DNA of 64,000 nt from Luteimonas sp. 9C (GCF_902506295.1 NZ_LR733312.1:62001-126000), one strand, 5' to 3'; shown: positions 16,432 through 26,330, counted from the first letter of the stretch. The notes: generated by a model from the letters alone, not told the origin. Made by a program: numbers and translations.

Positions 16432-17277
16432 TCAGAAGCGCCAGTTGACCGTGGCGCGCGCGGCGCCGTAGTCGAAGTCCTTGTCGCTGCGGCGCATGTC
16501 GGTACCGGCCGGGTTGACGATCAGGAAGGGGTTGGTCGCCGGCGCGGTGCCCGGACCCGTGCGCACGCGCTGGTCATCGGCTTCCAGGCTCGTGAACAGG
16601 TATTCCAGGCCGACCGAGACGTTCTCGCCCAGCTTGCGCTCGTAGCCCACGCCGGCCTGCCAGCCGAAGCCGGAGGTGTCGCCGTTGGTGGTAAACGAAT
16701 TGGCGCCGTTGCTGGTCGTGAACTCGTTGTCGATCTTGGCGTGCGCCATGCCGCCGGTGAGGTAGACCAGGTTCGCCGAATCGGCGCCGAAGGCATAACC
16801 CGAACGCAGACGCAGGGCCGCCACACGATCGACCTTGCGGAACATCGTGTAGTAGGCCGGCGTGGTGCTGAAGGCGGTCACGGCGTCACGCACGTCGTTC
16901 GCGCCGTACTCGCCGACCACACCGAACACCCAGCTGCCCATCTGCCAGTCGTAACCACCGCGCACGCCGTAGTCGGCGCCGCCGTCATTCTCGGTGCAGC
17001 CCAACGCCGGAGTCGCGCCGCGCGCAGCGCCATTGCAGAAGCCGGGCGAGAACGCATCGGCGCCGGCGCCGGTGCGGACCGTGTCGCCGTAGACGCGATC
17101 GAGATTGGTGTCGAAGACGAAGCGGTCGTCGCTGTTGTCCTCGGGGCTGTCGGTCACGCCGCCATAGAGGCCAACGTAGCCGCCGGTCCAGGTGTCGTCG
17201 GTGGACTGGGCGAGTGCGGCGCCGGTGCTGGCGGCGAGCAGCGCGATGCTGGCGGATGCGGCGTGGATCATCTTCAT
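16432..17277 (-). CDS. Outer-membrane beta-barrel protein
   Basis: 281 aa with a Sec signal peptide (MKMIHAASASIALLAAS..., cleavage probably after ALAQ, residue ~24). The mature protein begins WTGGYVGLYGG, the typical first strand of Omp25/OmpW-like porin-fold proteins, continues as alternating strands rich in Gly and aromatics (GGYDWQMGSWVFGVVGEYG, GFGWQAGVGYERKLG, SVGLEYLFT) and ends in VNWRF with the C-terminal Phe recognised by the Bam machinery. One loop holds two Cys (CNGAARGATPALGC) that may form a disulfide. GGAGAG lies about 8 nt before the ATG at 17277. Ligand or role unknown. Confidence 0.92.
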   Translation of the reverse strand: MKMIHAASASIALLAASTGAALAQSTDDTWTGGYVGLYGGVTDSPEDNSDDRFVFDTNLDRVYGDTVRTGAGADAFSPGFCNGAARGATPALGCTENDGGADYGVRGGYDWQMGSWVFGVVGEYGANDVRDAVTAFSTTPAYYTMFRKVDRVAALRLRSGYAFGADSANLVYLTGGMAHAKIDNEFTTSNGANSFTTNGDTSGFGWQAGVGYERKLGENVSVGLEYLFTSLEADDQRVRTGPGTAPATNPFLIVNPAGTDMRRSDKDFDYGAARATVNWRF

Positions 17278-17491
17278 GGGGTGGCTCTCCATTTTTGTTT
17301 TTGCCGGCCGGATTCTGTCGGCACGGTGCGGGGCACGGACGCCGGGGGACGGCCGCGCGAGAGTGATACGCAGGCAAGCGTGAATCGGGATGCATGCGCG
17401 GACCGGCGAAATGAATGAATGGGCGAACATGGTTCAGCGGAACAGGCCTGCGCACCGCCGGACGCCACGGACCGTCTCCGCCCCGGCCCAT

Positions 17492-17497
17492 TAGAAT
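17492..17497 (+). promoter_or_regulatory. -10-like hexamer upstream of rpe
   Basis: TAGAAT, 51 bp before the rpe start, is a good match to the sigma-70 -10 box; the -35 region is not recognisable. Confidence 0.35.
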
Positions 17498-17548
17498 GGC
17501 GCGCAGTGGCCGGCCGGCCGCGTCCCATTTCATGACCTGGAATCGCCC

Positions 17549-18232
17549 ATGCAGCCCGCCGTCATCGCACCCTCGATCCTGTCCGCGAACTTCGCCCGCC
17601 TCGGCGAAGAGGTCGACAACGTGCTCGCCGCGGGCACGGACTGGGTGCACTTCGACGTGATGGACAACCACTACGTGCCCAACCTCACGATCGGCCCGAT
17701 GATCTGCGAGGCGCTGCGCAAGCACGGCGTGACCGCGCCGATCGACGTCCACCTGATGGTCGAGCCGGTCGACCGGATCGTGCCCGACTTCGCGAAAGCC
17801 GGCGCATCGCTGATCAGTTTCCATCCCGAAGCCAGCCGCCACGTGCACCGCACGATCCAGCTGATCAAGGCCGAGGGCTGCCAGGCGGGCCTGGTGCTCA
17901 ATCCGGCGACACCGATCGAAGTGCTGGACTACGTGCTCGAGGAGCTCGACATGGTGTTGCTGATGTCGGTCAATCCCGGCTTCGGCGGCCAGGCCTTCAT
18001 TCCTTCGACGCTCGACAAGCTGCGCCAGGTGCGCGCGCGCATCGACGCGTGCGGCAAGCCGATCCGGCTCGAGATCGATGGCGGGGTCAAGCCCGACAAC
18101 ATCGGCGAGATCGCCGCGGCGGGCGCCGACACCTTCGTCGCCGGCTCGGCGATCTTCGGCAAGCCGGACTACCGCGCGGTGGTCGAGGCGATGCGCGCCG
18201 AGATCGCACGCGCGACTTCGCTGCGCGCGTGA
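17549..18232 (+). CDS. rpe: Ribulose-phosphate 3-epimerase
   Basis: 227-aa cytoplasmic TIM-barrel enzyme interconverting D-ribulose 5-phosphate and D-xylulose 5-phosphate in the pentose-phosphate pathway. Signatures in order: [16 protein letters not shown] at the N-terminus, [42 protein letters not shown] and [11 protein letters not shown]; the metal-binding His and Asp residues of the family (in HFDVMD, DVHLM and EIDGGV) are all present. It ends in a GTGA overlap with the rraA-like gene, so the two are translationally coupled. Confidence 0.97.
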   Translation: MQPAVIAPSILSANFARLGEEVDNVLAAGTDWVHFDVMDNHYVPNLTIGPMICEALRKHGVTAPIDVHLMVEPVDRIVPDFAKAGASLISFHPEASRHVHRTIQLIKAEGCQAGLVLNPATPIEVLDYVLEELDMVLLMSVNPGFGGQAFIPSTLDKLRQVRARIDACGKPIRLEIDGGVKPDNIGEIAAAGADTFVAGSAIFGKPDYRAVVEAMRAEIARATSLRA

Positions 18233-18714
18233 GCGCGGACGTCGCCACCTGCGACCTGTGCGATGCGCACCCGGATGCGGTGCGCGTGCTCGATCTCCCG
18301 CTGCGCGATTTCGGCGGGCGCCGCGCCTTCTCCGGCGTCATCAGCACCGTGCACGCGCTGGAAGACAATTCGCGCGTCCGTGAGGCAGTGGCGGAAGCCG
18401 GCGCGGGCCGCGTGCTGGTGATCGACGGTGGCGGCTCGATGCGCCGCTCGATGCTCGGCGACCTGCTGGCGGCACAGGCGGCCGCCAACGGCTGGGCCGG
18501 CGTGCTGGTGCATGGCGCCATCCGCGACAGCGTCGCGATCGGCCAGCTCGAACTGGGCGTCAAGGCGCTGGGCACCGTGCCGCTGAAGACCGAGAAGCGG
18601 AGGCAGGGCGTACGCGATGTGCCGGTGACCTTCGGCGGCGTGCTGTTCCGGCCCGGCGACTGGCTGGCCGCGGATGCGGATGGCGTGCTGGTCGCGGATC
18701 GGTCACTGGTCTGA
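18229..18714 (+). CDS. RraA family protein (ribonuclease E activity regulator / HMG aldolase type)
   Basis: 161 aa, starting with GTG inside the rpe stop (GTGA). Recognisable RraA blocks: [10 protein letters not shown] at the start, [34 protein letters not shown] and [33 protein letters not shown]. coli RraA binds RNase E and the degradosome; closely similar proteins act as 4-hydroxy-4-methyl-2-oxoglutarate/oxaloacetate aldolases using the same D/R pocket. Sequence alone does not separate the two roles. The coupling to rpe does not by itself suggest a shared pathway. Confidence 0.9.
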   Translation: MSADVATCDLCDAHPDAVRVLDLPLRDFGGRRAFSGVISTVHALEDNSRVREAVAEAGAGRVLVIDGGGSMRRSMLGDLLAAQAAANGWAGVLVHGAIRDSVAIGQLELGVKALGTVPLKTEKRRQGVRDVPVTFGGVLFRPGDWLAADADGVLVADRSLV

Positions 18715-18763
18715 GCGTTGCGGCGCTCGAGAAGAGCATCCCGAAAGCGTCTGCCCTCACCCC

Positions 18764-18845
18764 ACCGTCCGCCCTGCGGACGGTTCCCCCCTCTCCCGCG
18801 GATGCGGGAGAGGGGCCTCGGCATCCTCCGCTGCGCGGAAGATGC
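18764..18845. repeat. Cluster of three hairpins, REP-like intergenic repeat
   Basis: Three consecutive inverted repeats: ACCGTCCGC/GCGGACGGT (18764-18784), a perfect 12-bp stem CCCCTCTCCCGC/GCGGGAGAGGGG with loop GGAT (18788-18815), and GCATC-TCCGC/GCGGA-GATGC (18821-18845) followed by ATTTTGTTTT. The middle unit resembles the dispersed CCCTCTCCCGC...GCGGGAGAGGG elements common between genes in Xanthomonadaceae. The last hairpin with its T-rich tail may also terminate the rpe-rraA transcript. Confidence 0.7.
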
Positions 18846-19013
18846 ATTTTGTTTTGGAGGCTGATCCTGCCTCCGCCCGTCGTCCCTGCGATGGCCTTCC
18901 ATGCTCCGGCGTGTCGATGACCAGCCGATGACAGGCGTGAGGGCCGGTTAACGGCGATGCCCCGGGCATCCGCTACGCTCCGCGCCACCTCCACCACCCG
19001 CACGACCGCCCGC

Positions 19014-19961
19014 ATGCCCGCACCGCTTTGGCGCCTGATCCTCAATGGCAAATCCGCGGACGACGAGGCCGTGCGCACGGCAGTCGCCGCACTCCGCGCG
19101 CGCGGGGTGCGCATCGACGTCCGGGTGACCTGGGAGGGCGGCGACGCCGAGCGTTACACCGCCGAGGCGCTGGCGGAGTCGGTGGACACCATCGTCGCCG
19201 CCGGTGGCGACGGCACCCTCAATGCCGTGGTGTCGGTGCTGGCCGCGCAGTCCGCCGATGCCGACGCGCTGCCGTCGCTGGCGTTGCTGCCCCTCGGCAC
19301 GGCCAACGATTTCGCAACCGCTGCCCAACTGCCCGAACCGACCGAAGACGCGTTGGCGCTGGCGCTCGACAGGCCGGCCGTGCCGGTCGACGTGTTGCGC
19401 ATCGAGACCGAAGACGGCGTGCACTGGTGCGCAAATCTCGGCTCCGGTGGCTTCGGCACCCAGGTGACGGTCGAGACGCATGCGGGCCTGAAGAAGGTGC
19501 TGGGCGGGCTGGCCTATTTCATCACCGGCCTGTCGCGTCTCGGGCGCATCGAGCCGCTGCAGGCGCGCATCACCGGCCCGGATTTCGCCTGGGCTGGAGG
19601 ATTCATCGCACTGGGCATTGGCAACGGCCGCCAGGCCGGCGGCGGGCAGGCGCTGTGTCCGGATGCGTGCATCGATGACGGCCTGATCGACGTCACCATC
19701 GTTCCGGAACTCGAAGGCGAACTGGTCAACACGCTGCGGACCGCGCTGACCGAGGGCAAGGTCGCCGCGCTCGACCAGGTCGCCGTGCGCACGCAGCTGA
19801 CCGAACTCGTCGTCGAGTCCGAAACGCCACTGGTCCTCAATCTCGATGGCGAGCCGGCGCGCGCCAGGCGGTTCGCGATCACCTGCAAGCCCGGGCGTCT
19901 GCGGCTGCACCTGCCGCAGGACTGCCCGCTGCTCGTCGCGTCCCCGCACGCCCCGGTCTGA
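19014..19961 (+). CDS. Diacylglycerol/lipid kinase, YegS-like
   Basis: 315 aa from the ATG at 19014. It carries the DAGK catalytic-domain motif [11 protein letters not shown] (residues ~61-71) and [11 protein letters not shown], both part of the ATP-binding site of the YegS/DgkB fold, and the C-terminal beta-domain with [12 protein letters not shown]. Homologues phosphorylate phosphatidylglycerol or diacylglycerol. The start is uncertain: an earlier in-frame ATG (18957) would add 19 residues of low-complexity Thr/Arg/Ala sequence that does not look like the protein. It precedes the trp genes on the same strand but is separated by a probable promoter. Confidence 0.92.
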   Translation: MPAPLWRLILNGKSADDEAVRTAVAALRARGVRIDVRVTWEGGDAERYTAEALAESVDTIVAAGGDGTLNAVVSVLAAQSADADALPSLALLPLGTANDFATAAQLPEPTEDALALALDRPAVPVDVLRIETEDGVHWCANLGSGGFGTQVTVETHAGLKKVLGGLAYFITGLSRLGRIEPLQARITGPDFAWAGGFIALGIGNGRQAGGGQALCPDACIDDGLIDVTIVPELEGELVNTLRTALTEGKVAALDQVAVRTQLTELVVESETPLVLNLDGEPARARRFAITCKPGRLRLHLPQDCPLLVASPHAPV

Positions 19962-19987
19962 CGGTCGCGCGTTTCCGGTCGAGCCGC

Positions 19988-19993
19988 TACAGT
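19988..19993 (+). promoter_or_regulatory. Probable -10 box of the trpE transcript
   Basis: TACAGT lies 7 nt before the ATG of the Trp-rich leader ORF, placing the transcription start at about 20000. No clear -35 is visible. Confidence 0.5.
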
Positions 19994-20000
19994 AGCCGCC

Positions 20001-20144
20001 ATGCACGCGTCCGCACTCCCGCATTTCCGTTTGCCCGACGCCGGCTGGCGATGGTGGCGTACCGCCTCCGTTGCCCCCGTTCGTCCGACCGACCAGGAAA
20101 TGCCGCGTGATCACGCACACCGAGTTCCAGCACTACGCCGCTGA
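20001..20144 (+). CDS. trpL: Putative trp leader peptide ORF overlapping trpE
   Basis: 47-codon ORF between the trpE promoter and trpE. It encodes MHASALPHFRLPDAGWRWWR followed by TASVAPVRPT and more, with three Trp codons clustered at 20046-20057. Trp is the rarest residue, so three in four codons just before trpE is the hallmark of an attenuation leader. The ORF runs through the trpE ribosome site (20095-20098) and start codon (20107) in another frame and stops at 20142-20144, so leader translation could occlude trpE initiation. No intrinsic terminator with a T-run was found. The ORF would be leaderless. It could be chance; conservation would decide. Confidence 0.55.
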   Translation: MHASALPHFRLPDAGWRWWRTASVAPVRPTDQEMPRDHAHRVPALRR

Positions 20145-21591
20145 CGGCCACACCCACGTTCCCGTGGTCCGCGAGGTCCTGAGCGATCTCGACACACCGC
20201 TCTCGGTCTATCTCAAACTCGCCGACGGCCCGCATACCTACCTGTTCGAATCGGTGGAAGGCGGCGAACGCTTCGGTCGCTACTCGATCATCGGTCTGCC
20301 GGCCGAACGCGTCTACGCCTTCCACGGCCATACGCTCAGCGTGCGCGAGCACGGCGAAGTCATCGAGACGCGCGAGGTCGACGATCCCTTCGCCGAAGTC
20401 GAGCGTCTGCGCACCGCGCATTCGGTCCCGCAGATCGACGGCCTGCCGGACTTCACCGGCGGTCTGGTCGGCTGGTTCGGCTTCGAATGCATCGAGTACA
20501 TCGAGCCTCGCCTGCGCGAGGGCCGGCGCGTCGACGTGCGCGACGAACTCGGGACGCCCGACATCCTGCTGATGCTGAGCACCGAGGTCGCGGTCTTCGA
20601 CAACCTCAAAGGCCGGCTGTATCTCGTGGTCCACGCCGACACCCGCGAATCGCAGGCCTGGCTGCGCGCGAACCGTCGCCTCGACGCACTGACGCACCGA
20701 CTGCGCCAGGGCGGCGCCGGCTATCCGGAAACGCTGCAGCCTGCCGCGCTCGACGAATCGGATTTCGTGTCGGGTTTCACCCGCGAGGGCTTCCTCGACG
20801 CGGTCGCGAAGACGAAGGCATTCATCGCCGCCGGCGATGCCTTCCAGGTCGTGCTGTCGCAGCGCATGTCGGTGCCGTTCAATGCGCGGCCGGTCGACGT
20901 CTATCGCGCATTGCGCGCGTTGAACCCGTCGCCGTACATGTATTTCCTCGATGTCGGCGGCACCCAGGTCGTCGGCTCATCGCCGGAAATCCTGGTGCGC
21001 CTCAAAGGCGGGGAAGTCACCGTGCGCCCGATCGCCGGCACGCGGCCGCGCGGCGCGACGCCGGCGCAGGACCAGGCGCTGGAAGCCGAACTGCTCGCCG
21101 ATCCCAAGGAGCGTGCCGAGCATCTGATGCTGATCGATCTCGGCCGCAACGACGTCGGTCACGTGTCGGCGCCGGGCACGGTCGAACTGGGCGAGCGCTT
21201 CGTCATCGAGCGCTACAGCCACGTCATGCACATCGTCAGCGAGGTCACCGGCCGTCTGAAGGACGGATTGAGTTACGCCGACGTGCTGCGCGCGACGTTC
21301 CCGGCCGGCACCGTCAGCGGCGCGCCGAAGGTGCGCGCGCTGGAGATCATCCGCAGCCTCGAACCGGTCAAGCGCAACGTCTATTCGGGCGCGGTCGGCT
21401 ACATCGGCTGGCACGGTGACGCCGACACCGCGATCGCCATCCGCACCGCGGTGATCCAGGACGGCCGCCTCTACGTGCAGGCCGGCGCCGGCATCGTCTA
21501 CGACTCGGATCCGGAAATGGAATGGGCCGAGACCATGAACAAGGGCCGCGCGCTGTTCCGCGCGGTCGCCCAGGCGGCGAAGGGACTGTGA
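20107..21591 (+). CDS. trpE: Anthranilate synthase component I
   Basis: 494-aa chorismate-utilising enzyme; with TrpG glutamine amidotransferase it makes anthranilate, the first step of tryptophan synthesis. Signatures: [19 protein letters not shown] block [19 protein letters not shown] for Trp feedback binding near the N-terminus, and the C-terminal catalytic region with [44 protein letters not shown] and [17 protein letters not shown]. The GTG at 20107 is preferred: AGGA (20095-20098) lies 8 nt upstream and the protein then starts [20 protein letters not shown]. Likely controlled by the overlapping Trp-rich leader. trpG begins 50 bp downstream. Confidence 0.97.
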   Translation: MITHTEFQHYAADGHTHVPVVREVLSDLDTPLSVYLKLADGPHTYLFESVEGGERFGRYSIIGLPAERVYAFHGHTLSVREHGEVIETREVDDPFAEVERLRTAHSVPQIDGLPDFTGGLVGWFGFECIEYIEPRLREGRRVDVRDELGTPDILLMLSTEVAVFDNLKGRLYLVVHADTRESQAWLRANRRLDALTHRLRQGGAGYPETLQPAALDESDFVSGFTREGFLDAVAKTKAFIAAGDAFQVVLSQRMSVPFNARPVDVYRALRALNPSPYMYFLDVGGTQVVGSSPEILVRLKGGEVTVRPIAGTRPRGATPAQDQALEAELLADPKERAEHLMLIDLGRNDVGHVSAPGTVELGERFVIERYSHVMHIVSEVTGRLKDGLSYADVLRATFPAGTVSGAPKVRALEIIRSLEPVKRNVYSGAVGYIGWHGDADTAIAIRTAVIQDGRLYVQAGAGIVYDSDPEMEWAETMNKGRALFRAVAQAAKGL

Positions 21592-21640
21592 TGCGACGCG
21601 CCGATGCCTCCTTCCATGCTCGACACGCCGGAACCGCCCC

Positions 21641-22219
21641 ATGCTGTTGATGATCGACAACTACGACAGCTTCACCTGGAACCTCGTGCAGTATCTGCAG
21701 GCGCTGGGCGCCGAGGTGCGGGTGGAGCGCAACGATGCGCTGACGGTCGACGCGATCCAGAAGCTCGCACCCGAGCGCATCGTGATCTCGCCCGGCCCGT
21801 GTACGCCGAACGAGGCGGGCGTGTCGCTGGAACTGATCGAACGCCTCGGCGCGACGACGCCGATCCTCGGCGTGTGCCTCGGCCATCAGGGCATCGGTCA
21901 GGCCTATGGCGGCAAGGTCATCCGCGCGCAGCGGATCATGCACGGCAAGACCTCGGCGATCCGTCACGAAGGCCGCGGCGTGTTCGCCGGTCTGCCGGAT
22001 GGGTACGAGGCCACGCGCTACCACTCGCTGGTGGTCGAGCAGTCATCGCTGCCGGCGTGCCTCGAAGTCACCGCGTGGACCGAGCACGACGACGGCAGCC
22101 GCGAGGAGATCATGGGGCTGCGGCATCGCAGCCATCCGGTCGAAGGCGTGCAGTTCCATCCCGAGTCGATCCTGACCGAGCACGGACATGCGCTGCTGAA
22201 GAATTTTCTGGAGAGGTGA
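21641..22219 (+). CDS. trpG: Anthranilate synthase component II (glutamine amidotransferase)
   Basis: 192-aa class I glutamine amidotransferase that supplies ammonia to TrpE. Starts [19 protein letters not shown], the usual N-terminus; the nucleophilic Cys sits in [11 protein letters not shown] and the His-Glu pair in [12 protein letters not shown], so the triad is complete. It is followed by 132 bp of repeat-bearing spacer before trpD. Confidence 0.97.
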   Translation: MLLMIDNYDSFTWNLVQYLQALGAEVRVERNDALTVDAIQKLAPERIVISPGPCTPNEAGVSLELIERLGATTPILGVCLGHQGIGQAYGGKVIRAQRIMHGKTSAIRHEGRGVFAGLPDGYEATRYHSLVVEQSSLPACLEVTAWTEHDDGSREEIMGLRHRSHPVEGVQFHPESILTEHGHALLKNFLER

Positions 22220-22232
22220 GGCGTCCCGCGTA

Positions 22233-22345
22233 GGAGTCCGCGGCATTGCTGCGTTCGCGGGAATGACAGGACGAAAGCGACGCTTTTCACGAATCACGAA
22301 TCACGGCTTTCAACGGGCGAACGTCCGTTCATCACGAATCACGAG
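22233..22345. repeat. Intergenic repeat between trpG and trpD
   Basis: The spacer holds the heptamer TCACGAA twice in tandem at 22287-22300, a short hairpin AACGG/CCGTT around 22311-22329, and the heptamer again at 22332-22338 and (as TCACGAG) 22339-22345. The preceding stretch GCGTTCGCGGGAATGACAG looks like the dispersed intergenic repeats of this family of bacteria. Its effect on trpD expression is unknown. Confidence 0.5.
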
Positions 22346-22351
22346 TCCCCC

Positions 22352-23389
22352 ATGCCCATTACCCCCCACGAAGCCCTGCAACGCACCATTGAGCACCGCG
22401 AGATCTTCCGCGATGAGATGGTCGAGCTGATGCGCCAGATCATGCGCGGCGAGGTGTCGCCGCTGATGACCGCGGCCATCCTGTCCGGCCTGCGGGTCAA
22501 GAAGGAAACCGTCGACGAGATCGCCGGCGCGGCGCAGGTGATGCGCGAGTTCGCGTTGCCTGTGCCGGTCGCCGATGCGGATCGCGCGCATCTGGTCGAT
22601 ATCGTCGGCACCGGCGGCGACGGTGCGCATACGTTCAACATCTCGACGGCGAGCATGTTCGTCGTCGCGGCGGCGGGTGCGAAGGTGGCCAAGCACGGCA
22701 ACCGCAGTGTGTCGTCGAAGTCGGGCAGTGCCGACGTGCTCGAAGCGCTGGGTGCGCGCATCGATCTGCAGCCGGCCGATGTCGCGCGTTGCATCGCGGC
22801 GACCGGCATCGGCTTCATGTTCGCGCCGGTGCATCACCCCGCGATGCAGGCGGTCGCGCCGGTGCGCCGCGAGATGGGTGTGCGCACGATCTTCAACATC
22901 CTCGGCCCGCTGACCAATCCGGCCGGTGCGCCGAACATCCTGATGGGCGTGTTCCATCCCGATCTCGTCGGCATCCAGGTGCGCGTGCTGCGCGAACTCG
23001 GCGCGCAGCGCGCGCTGGTGGTCTGGGGCCGCGACGGTATGGACGAGATCTCGCTGGGTGCCGGCACGTTGGTCGGCGAGTTGCGTGACGGCGAGGTGCG
23101 CGAATACGAGATCCACCCGGAGGATTTCGGCATCGCGATGGCCGCCAGCCGCAATCTGCGTGTCGAGAACGCCGACGAGTCGAAGGCGCTGGTGCGCCAG
23201 GCGCTCGACGGCACGCCGGGCCTGGCCCAAGACATCGTGCGTCTCAACGCGGGTGCGGCGCTGTACGTCGCGGGCGTGGCGAGCTCGATCGCGGACGGTG
23301 TCGCGCGCGCAGGCGCGGTGATCGCCTCGGGCGACGCGCTGCGCCGATTGGAGACGTTCGTCGCGGAAACGCGCAACACAGGCCTCTGA
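22352..23389 (+). CDS. trpD: Anthranilate phosphoribosyltransferase
   Basis: 345-aa cytoplasmic enzyme transferring phosphoribose from PRPP to anthranilate. Signature blocks: [19 protein letters not shown] (PRPP pyrophosphate loop, around residues 84-102), [21 protein letters not shown], and [22 protein letters not shown]. The length matches the family. It begins [18 protein letters not shown]. There is no strong ribosome site in the repeat-bearing spacer just upstream. Confidence 0.97.
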   Translation: MPITPHEALQRTIEHREIFRDEMVELMRQIMRGEVSPLMTAAILSGLRVKKETVDEIAGAAQVMREFALPVPVADADRAHLVDIVGTGGDGAHTFNISTASMFVVAAAGAKVAKHGNRSVSSKSGSADVLEALGARIDLQPADVARCIAATGIGFMFAPVHHPAMQAVAPVRREMGVRTIFNILGPLTNPAGAPNILMGVFHPDLVGIQVRVLRELGAQRALVVWGRDGMDEISLGAGTLVGELRDGEVREYEIHPEDFGIAMAASRNLRVENADESKALVRQALDGTPGLAQDIVRLNAGAALYVAGVASSIADGVARAGAVIASGDALRRLETFVAETRNTGL

Positions 23390-23482
23390 GACGGCGATTC
23401 CGGGCCCGTGGAGCAGGCGGGGCGGTTATGCTGAATGCGCCGCAAGGATGCGGATCCTCCGCGATTCCAGAAGCGATGTTGC

Positions 23483-23848
23483 ATGCCTTGTTCCGTGTTG
23501 CCCCGTCCGCCGTACCACGTCGTGATCTTCCGCTACCGCCGCAACGGCGAAGACGCGGCCGGCTACGAGGCCGCCCATCGCAACATGCTCGACACCGCGC
23601 AAAGGCAGGCCGGTTGCCTGGGCGTGGAGACGATCGAGGGGGCGGGGGGCGACGGCGTGACCCTGAGCTACTGGAGCGACGAGGCGTCGATACGGGCCTG
23701 GCGAGCGCAGGACGCCCGGTGCCTGAGCCGCGAGAAGGACCGGCGCGGCTGGTACGCGCAGTACGCCCTGCAGGTCGCGCAGGTGGAGCGCGCCTACGAC
23801 TGGTCGCACAACGAGGCGAACGATTCCGCCCCCGCACCCGTGGTCTGA
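23483..23848 (+). CDS. Antibiotic biosynthesis monooxygenase (ABM) fold protein
   Basis: 121 aa, a single dimeric alpha-beta barrel domain. Segments typical of ABM proteins: [36 protein letters not shown]-type start (strand, helix), then [18 protein letters not shown] and [22 protein letters not shown]. Small members may be heme-degrading, quinone-modifying or simply ligand-binding; no catalytic residue can be named here. It sits between trpD and trpC, a position where Xanthomonads often carry it, but a role in Trp synthesis is not established. The start at 23483 avoids a Cys/Arg-rich upstream extension. Confidence 0.85.
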   Translation: MPCSVLPRPPYHVVIFRYRRNGEDAAGYEAAHRNMLDTAQRQAGCLGVETIEGAGGDGVTLSYWSDEASIRAWRAQDARCLSREKDRRGWYAQYALQVAQVERAYDWSHNEANDSAPAPVV

Positions 23849-23915
23849 GGGTCCGGCGCACCGCCGCCTGCGTTATCGTGGGCGGCCTTTCCAGACCGGC
23901 GCGTTGCGTCGGCCC

Positions 23916-25577
23916 ATGGTGCAGATCTTGAACGACGTCCTGCAGCGCATCCTGGCGCGCAAACACGAAGAAGTCGCTGCGCGCCGCGCGGCCATGCCGC
24001 TGGCCGAGGTCGCCGCACGCGCCGCTGCCGCGCCGCCTGTGCGCGGCTTCGCGGCCGCCATTGAAGCGAAGATCGCCGCCGGTCAGACCGCGGTCATTGC
24101 CGAGGTCAAGAAAGCGAGTCCGTCGAAGGGCGTGATCCGCCCGGATTTCCGGCCTGCCGACATCGCGCGCAGCTACGCCGCCGGGGGAGCGGCCTGTCTG
24201 TCGGTGCTGACCGACATCGATTTCTTCCAGGGCGCGGACGACTACCTGGTGCAGGCGCGTGCAGCCTGCGCGCTGCCGGTGCTGCGCAAGGATTTCATCG
24301 TCGATCCCTGGCAGGTCTACGAGGCGCGCGCGCTCGGCGCGGACTGCGTGCTGCTGATCGTCGCGGCCCTCGACGACCGCCAGCTGGTCGAGATCGCCGA
24401 ACTGGCGATGTCCATCGATCTCGACGTGCTGGTGGAAGTGCACGACATCGACGAGCTCGAACGTGCGCTGCAGGTGCCGGCACCGCTGCTGGGCATCAAC
24501 AACCGCAGCCTGCGTTCGTTCGAGGTGTCCCTCGACACCACGCTCGCCCTGCAGGACGCGGTCCCGCGCGACCGCCGCCTGGTCACCGAGAGTGGCATCC
24601 ACACGGCTGCCGACGTCGCGCGCATGCGCGACGCGGGCGTCGACGCCTTCCTGGTCGGCGAAGCCTTCATGCGCGAGCCCGATCCGGGCGCCGCGCTGCG
24701 CACGCTGTTCGCGATGCCTTCCCCGCAGTCGACCGACAGCCGCCCCGTCGCCGACATCTCGGCGATCGCGATCGCGGCTGCGACCACGCCGGCGGCAGTC
24801 GACACCACCGGCGCGGGCGCCGACCCGGATGCGCCGGTGGTCGCGCACCTGCTCAAGGACGCCACTGCGCACGGCACCGCGCGGACCGTGGTCTTCGATT
24901 TCGACCACACCCTCTACGACGGTGACTCGGGTACCGATCTGTTCCGCTGGCTGATCACGCGCAGCGTCTGGCGCACTGCGCTCGCCTGCCTCGCCGCGCC
25001 GGTGCTCGGGCCGATGATCGCGTGCCTGCCGACGCGTCGTTACGGCATTTCCGGCTTCGTCTGGATCGGCACCGTCGGGCTGCACAGCCGCGGGGTGCTG
25101 GACCGGTTGATCGACCGTTACGTCGCCGACAACGCCGCCAGCATCCGCCCCAAGCTGCTGCCGATCGCGCTGCAGGTCCTGCATGCGCATCGCGTCGCCG
25201 GCGACAACGTGGTTATCGCGACCGGCGCGCCGCCCGAGCTGGCGCGCGCGATCCTCGCCTTCGTCGCGCACGAAGCCGTGCCGGTGATCGGCACTGCGGT
25301 CGGGCCGAAGTTCGGCGCCGTCGTCGCCACCCGTCACTGCCATGCCGAAGAGAAGATGCGGATGCTGCGCGAGCGCGGCTACGGCGCGATCGACATCGCG
25401 TACTCGGACTCCTCGGCCGACATGCCGTTGCTCAAGGCGGCCAGGGCGCCGGTCGTGGTGAATCCGAAGGCGGACAACGTCGACATGTTCCGGCGCGCGC
25501 TGCCGACGGGGACACCGGTGCTCAACTGGGGCTGCGCCGACCGCGGCGGCGATCCGGTCGCATCCCCCGCGGCCTGA
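23916..25577 (+). CDS. trpC: Indole-3-glycerol-phosphate synthase fused to HAD-IB phosphatase
   Basis: A continuous 553-aa frame with two enzymes. Residues 1-265 are IGPS, closing the indole ring in Trp synthesis: catalytic Glu/Lys in [11 protein letters not shown] (62-72), LRKDF (123-127), [13 protein letters not shown] and VTESGIHT. A Pro/Ala/Asp-rich linker (about 268-322) leads to a HAD-IB phosphatase-like domain with motif I VVFDFDHT (nucleophile D328, general acid D330), a hydrophobic cap, [12 protein letters not shown] as motif II and [10 protein letters not shown] as motif III. The usual IGPS is ~265 aa; relatives have a separate HAD gene downstream. No stop or frameshift is seen. The start lacks a clear ribosome site. 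HAD substrate unknown (SerB-like phosphatases are the nearest class). Confidence 0.93.
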   Translation: MVQILNDVLQRILARKHEEVAARRAAMPLAEVAARAAAAPPVRGFAAAIEAKIAAGQTAVIAEVKKASPSKGVIRPDFRPADIARSYAAGGAACLSVLTDIDFFQGADDYLVQARAACALPVLRKDFIVDPWQVYEARALGADCVLLIVAALDDRQLVEIAELAMSIDLDVLVEVHDIDELERALQVPAPLLGINNRSLRSFEVSLDTTLALQDAVPRDRRLVTESGIHTAADVARMRDAGVDAFLVGEAFMREPDPGAALRTLFAMPSPQSTDSRPVADISAIAIAAATTPAAVDTTGAGADPDAPVVAHLLKDATAHGTARTVVFDFDHTLYDGDSGTDLFRWLITRSVWRTALACLAAPVLGPMIACLPTRRYGISGFVWIGTVGLHSRGVLDRLIDRYVADNAASIRPKLLPIALQVLHAHRVAGDNVVIATGAPPELARAILAFVAHEAVPVIGTAVGPKFGAVVATRHCHAEEKMRMLRERGYGAIDIAYSDSSADMPLLKAARAPVVVNPKADNVDMFRRALPTGTPVLNWGCADRGGDPVASPAA

Positions 25578-25580
25578 GAC

Positions 25581-26330
25581 TCAGGCCAGCAGGGTGCGGC
25601 CGATCTGGTAGAGGCTGATCGCCATCACCAGCACGCCCACCGCGAGCAGGACCCATCGTTCGCGCACGTGCCTGACGAACAGCGCCGCCAGCGGCGCGGC
25701 GATCATGCCGCCGACCAGCAGGCCCAGGATCACGTCCAGGTGCTGCAGGCCCATCGTGAGGAAGAACGTCACCGAGATCGACACGGTCACCAGGAACTCG
25801 GCCGCGTTGACGGTGCCGATCGTGGTGCGCGCCGTGCCGCCGCGCGCCAGCAGTGTGGACGTGGCGACCGGGCCCCATCCGCCGCCGCCGCTGGCATCGA
25901 GCAGGCCGGCGAAGAAGCCGAGCAGTGACACCCGGCGCACTTCCGTCTTCGGCGTCAGCCGGCCGGCTGCACGCAGCAGGATCACCAACGACAGGATCAG
26001 CAGGTAGGCGTAGATGAAAGGCCGGATCACGTCGCCCGGCAGCTGGGTCAGGACATACGCACCCATCGCGCCGCCGACCATGCCGGGCAGTGCCAGACGC
26101 AGGAACAGGCGCCTGTCGACGTTGCGCATCGCCAGATGCGAGGCGCCCGAGGCGCCGGTGGTGAAGACCTCGGCGGTGTGCACGCTGGCGCTGACCGCCG
26201 CCGGCGGCACGCCCATGCTCAGCAGGACCGACGACGACACCAGGCCGAAGGCCATGCCGAGCGCGCCGTCGACCAGCTGCGCGGCCAGCCCGACCAGCAC
26301 GAACAGAAGGAATTGATCGCCGAGTTCCAT
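25581..26330 (-). CDS. TSUP (TauE/SafE) family membrane transporter
   Basis: 249 aa, about eight hydrophobic segments. Near the N-terminus it has LVGLAAQLVDGALGMAFGLVSSSVLLSMGVPPAAVSASVHTAEV-type sequence typical of sulfite/organosulfonate exporters of the TSUP family, and GFFAGLLDASGGGGWGPVATSTLL in the second half repeat. It ends 3 bp from trpC-HAD, convergent. Substrate is likely a small anion (sulfite, sulfoacetate or similar), inferred from family only. Confidence 0.9.
   Translation of the reverse strand: MELGDQFLLFVLVGLAAQLVDGALGMAFGLVSSSVLLSMGVPPAAVSASVHTAEVFTTGASGASHLAMRNVDRRLFLRLALPGMVGGAMGAYVLTQLPGDVIRPFIYAYLLILSLVILLRAAGRLTPKTEVRRVSLLGFFAGLLDASGGGGWGPVATSTLLARGGTARTTIGTVNAAEFLVTVSISVTFFLTMGLQHLDVILGLLVGGMIAAPLAALFVRHVRERWVLLAVGVLVMAISLYQIGRTLLA

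Noticed and set aside
20058-20106. Intrinsic terminator expected for a classical trp attenuator
   Set aside because: Only a weak 4-bp GGCG/CGCC hairpin (20056-20066) and no T-run; a transcription-termination mechanism is not supported.
22280-22345. TCACGAA repeats considered as a CRISPR-like array
   Set aside because: Units are only 7 bp, mostly tandem, with no regular spacers and no cas gene in the window.
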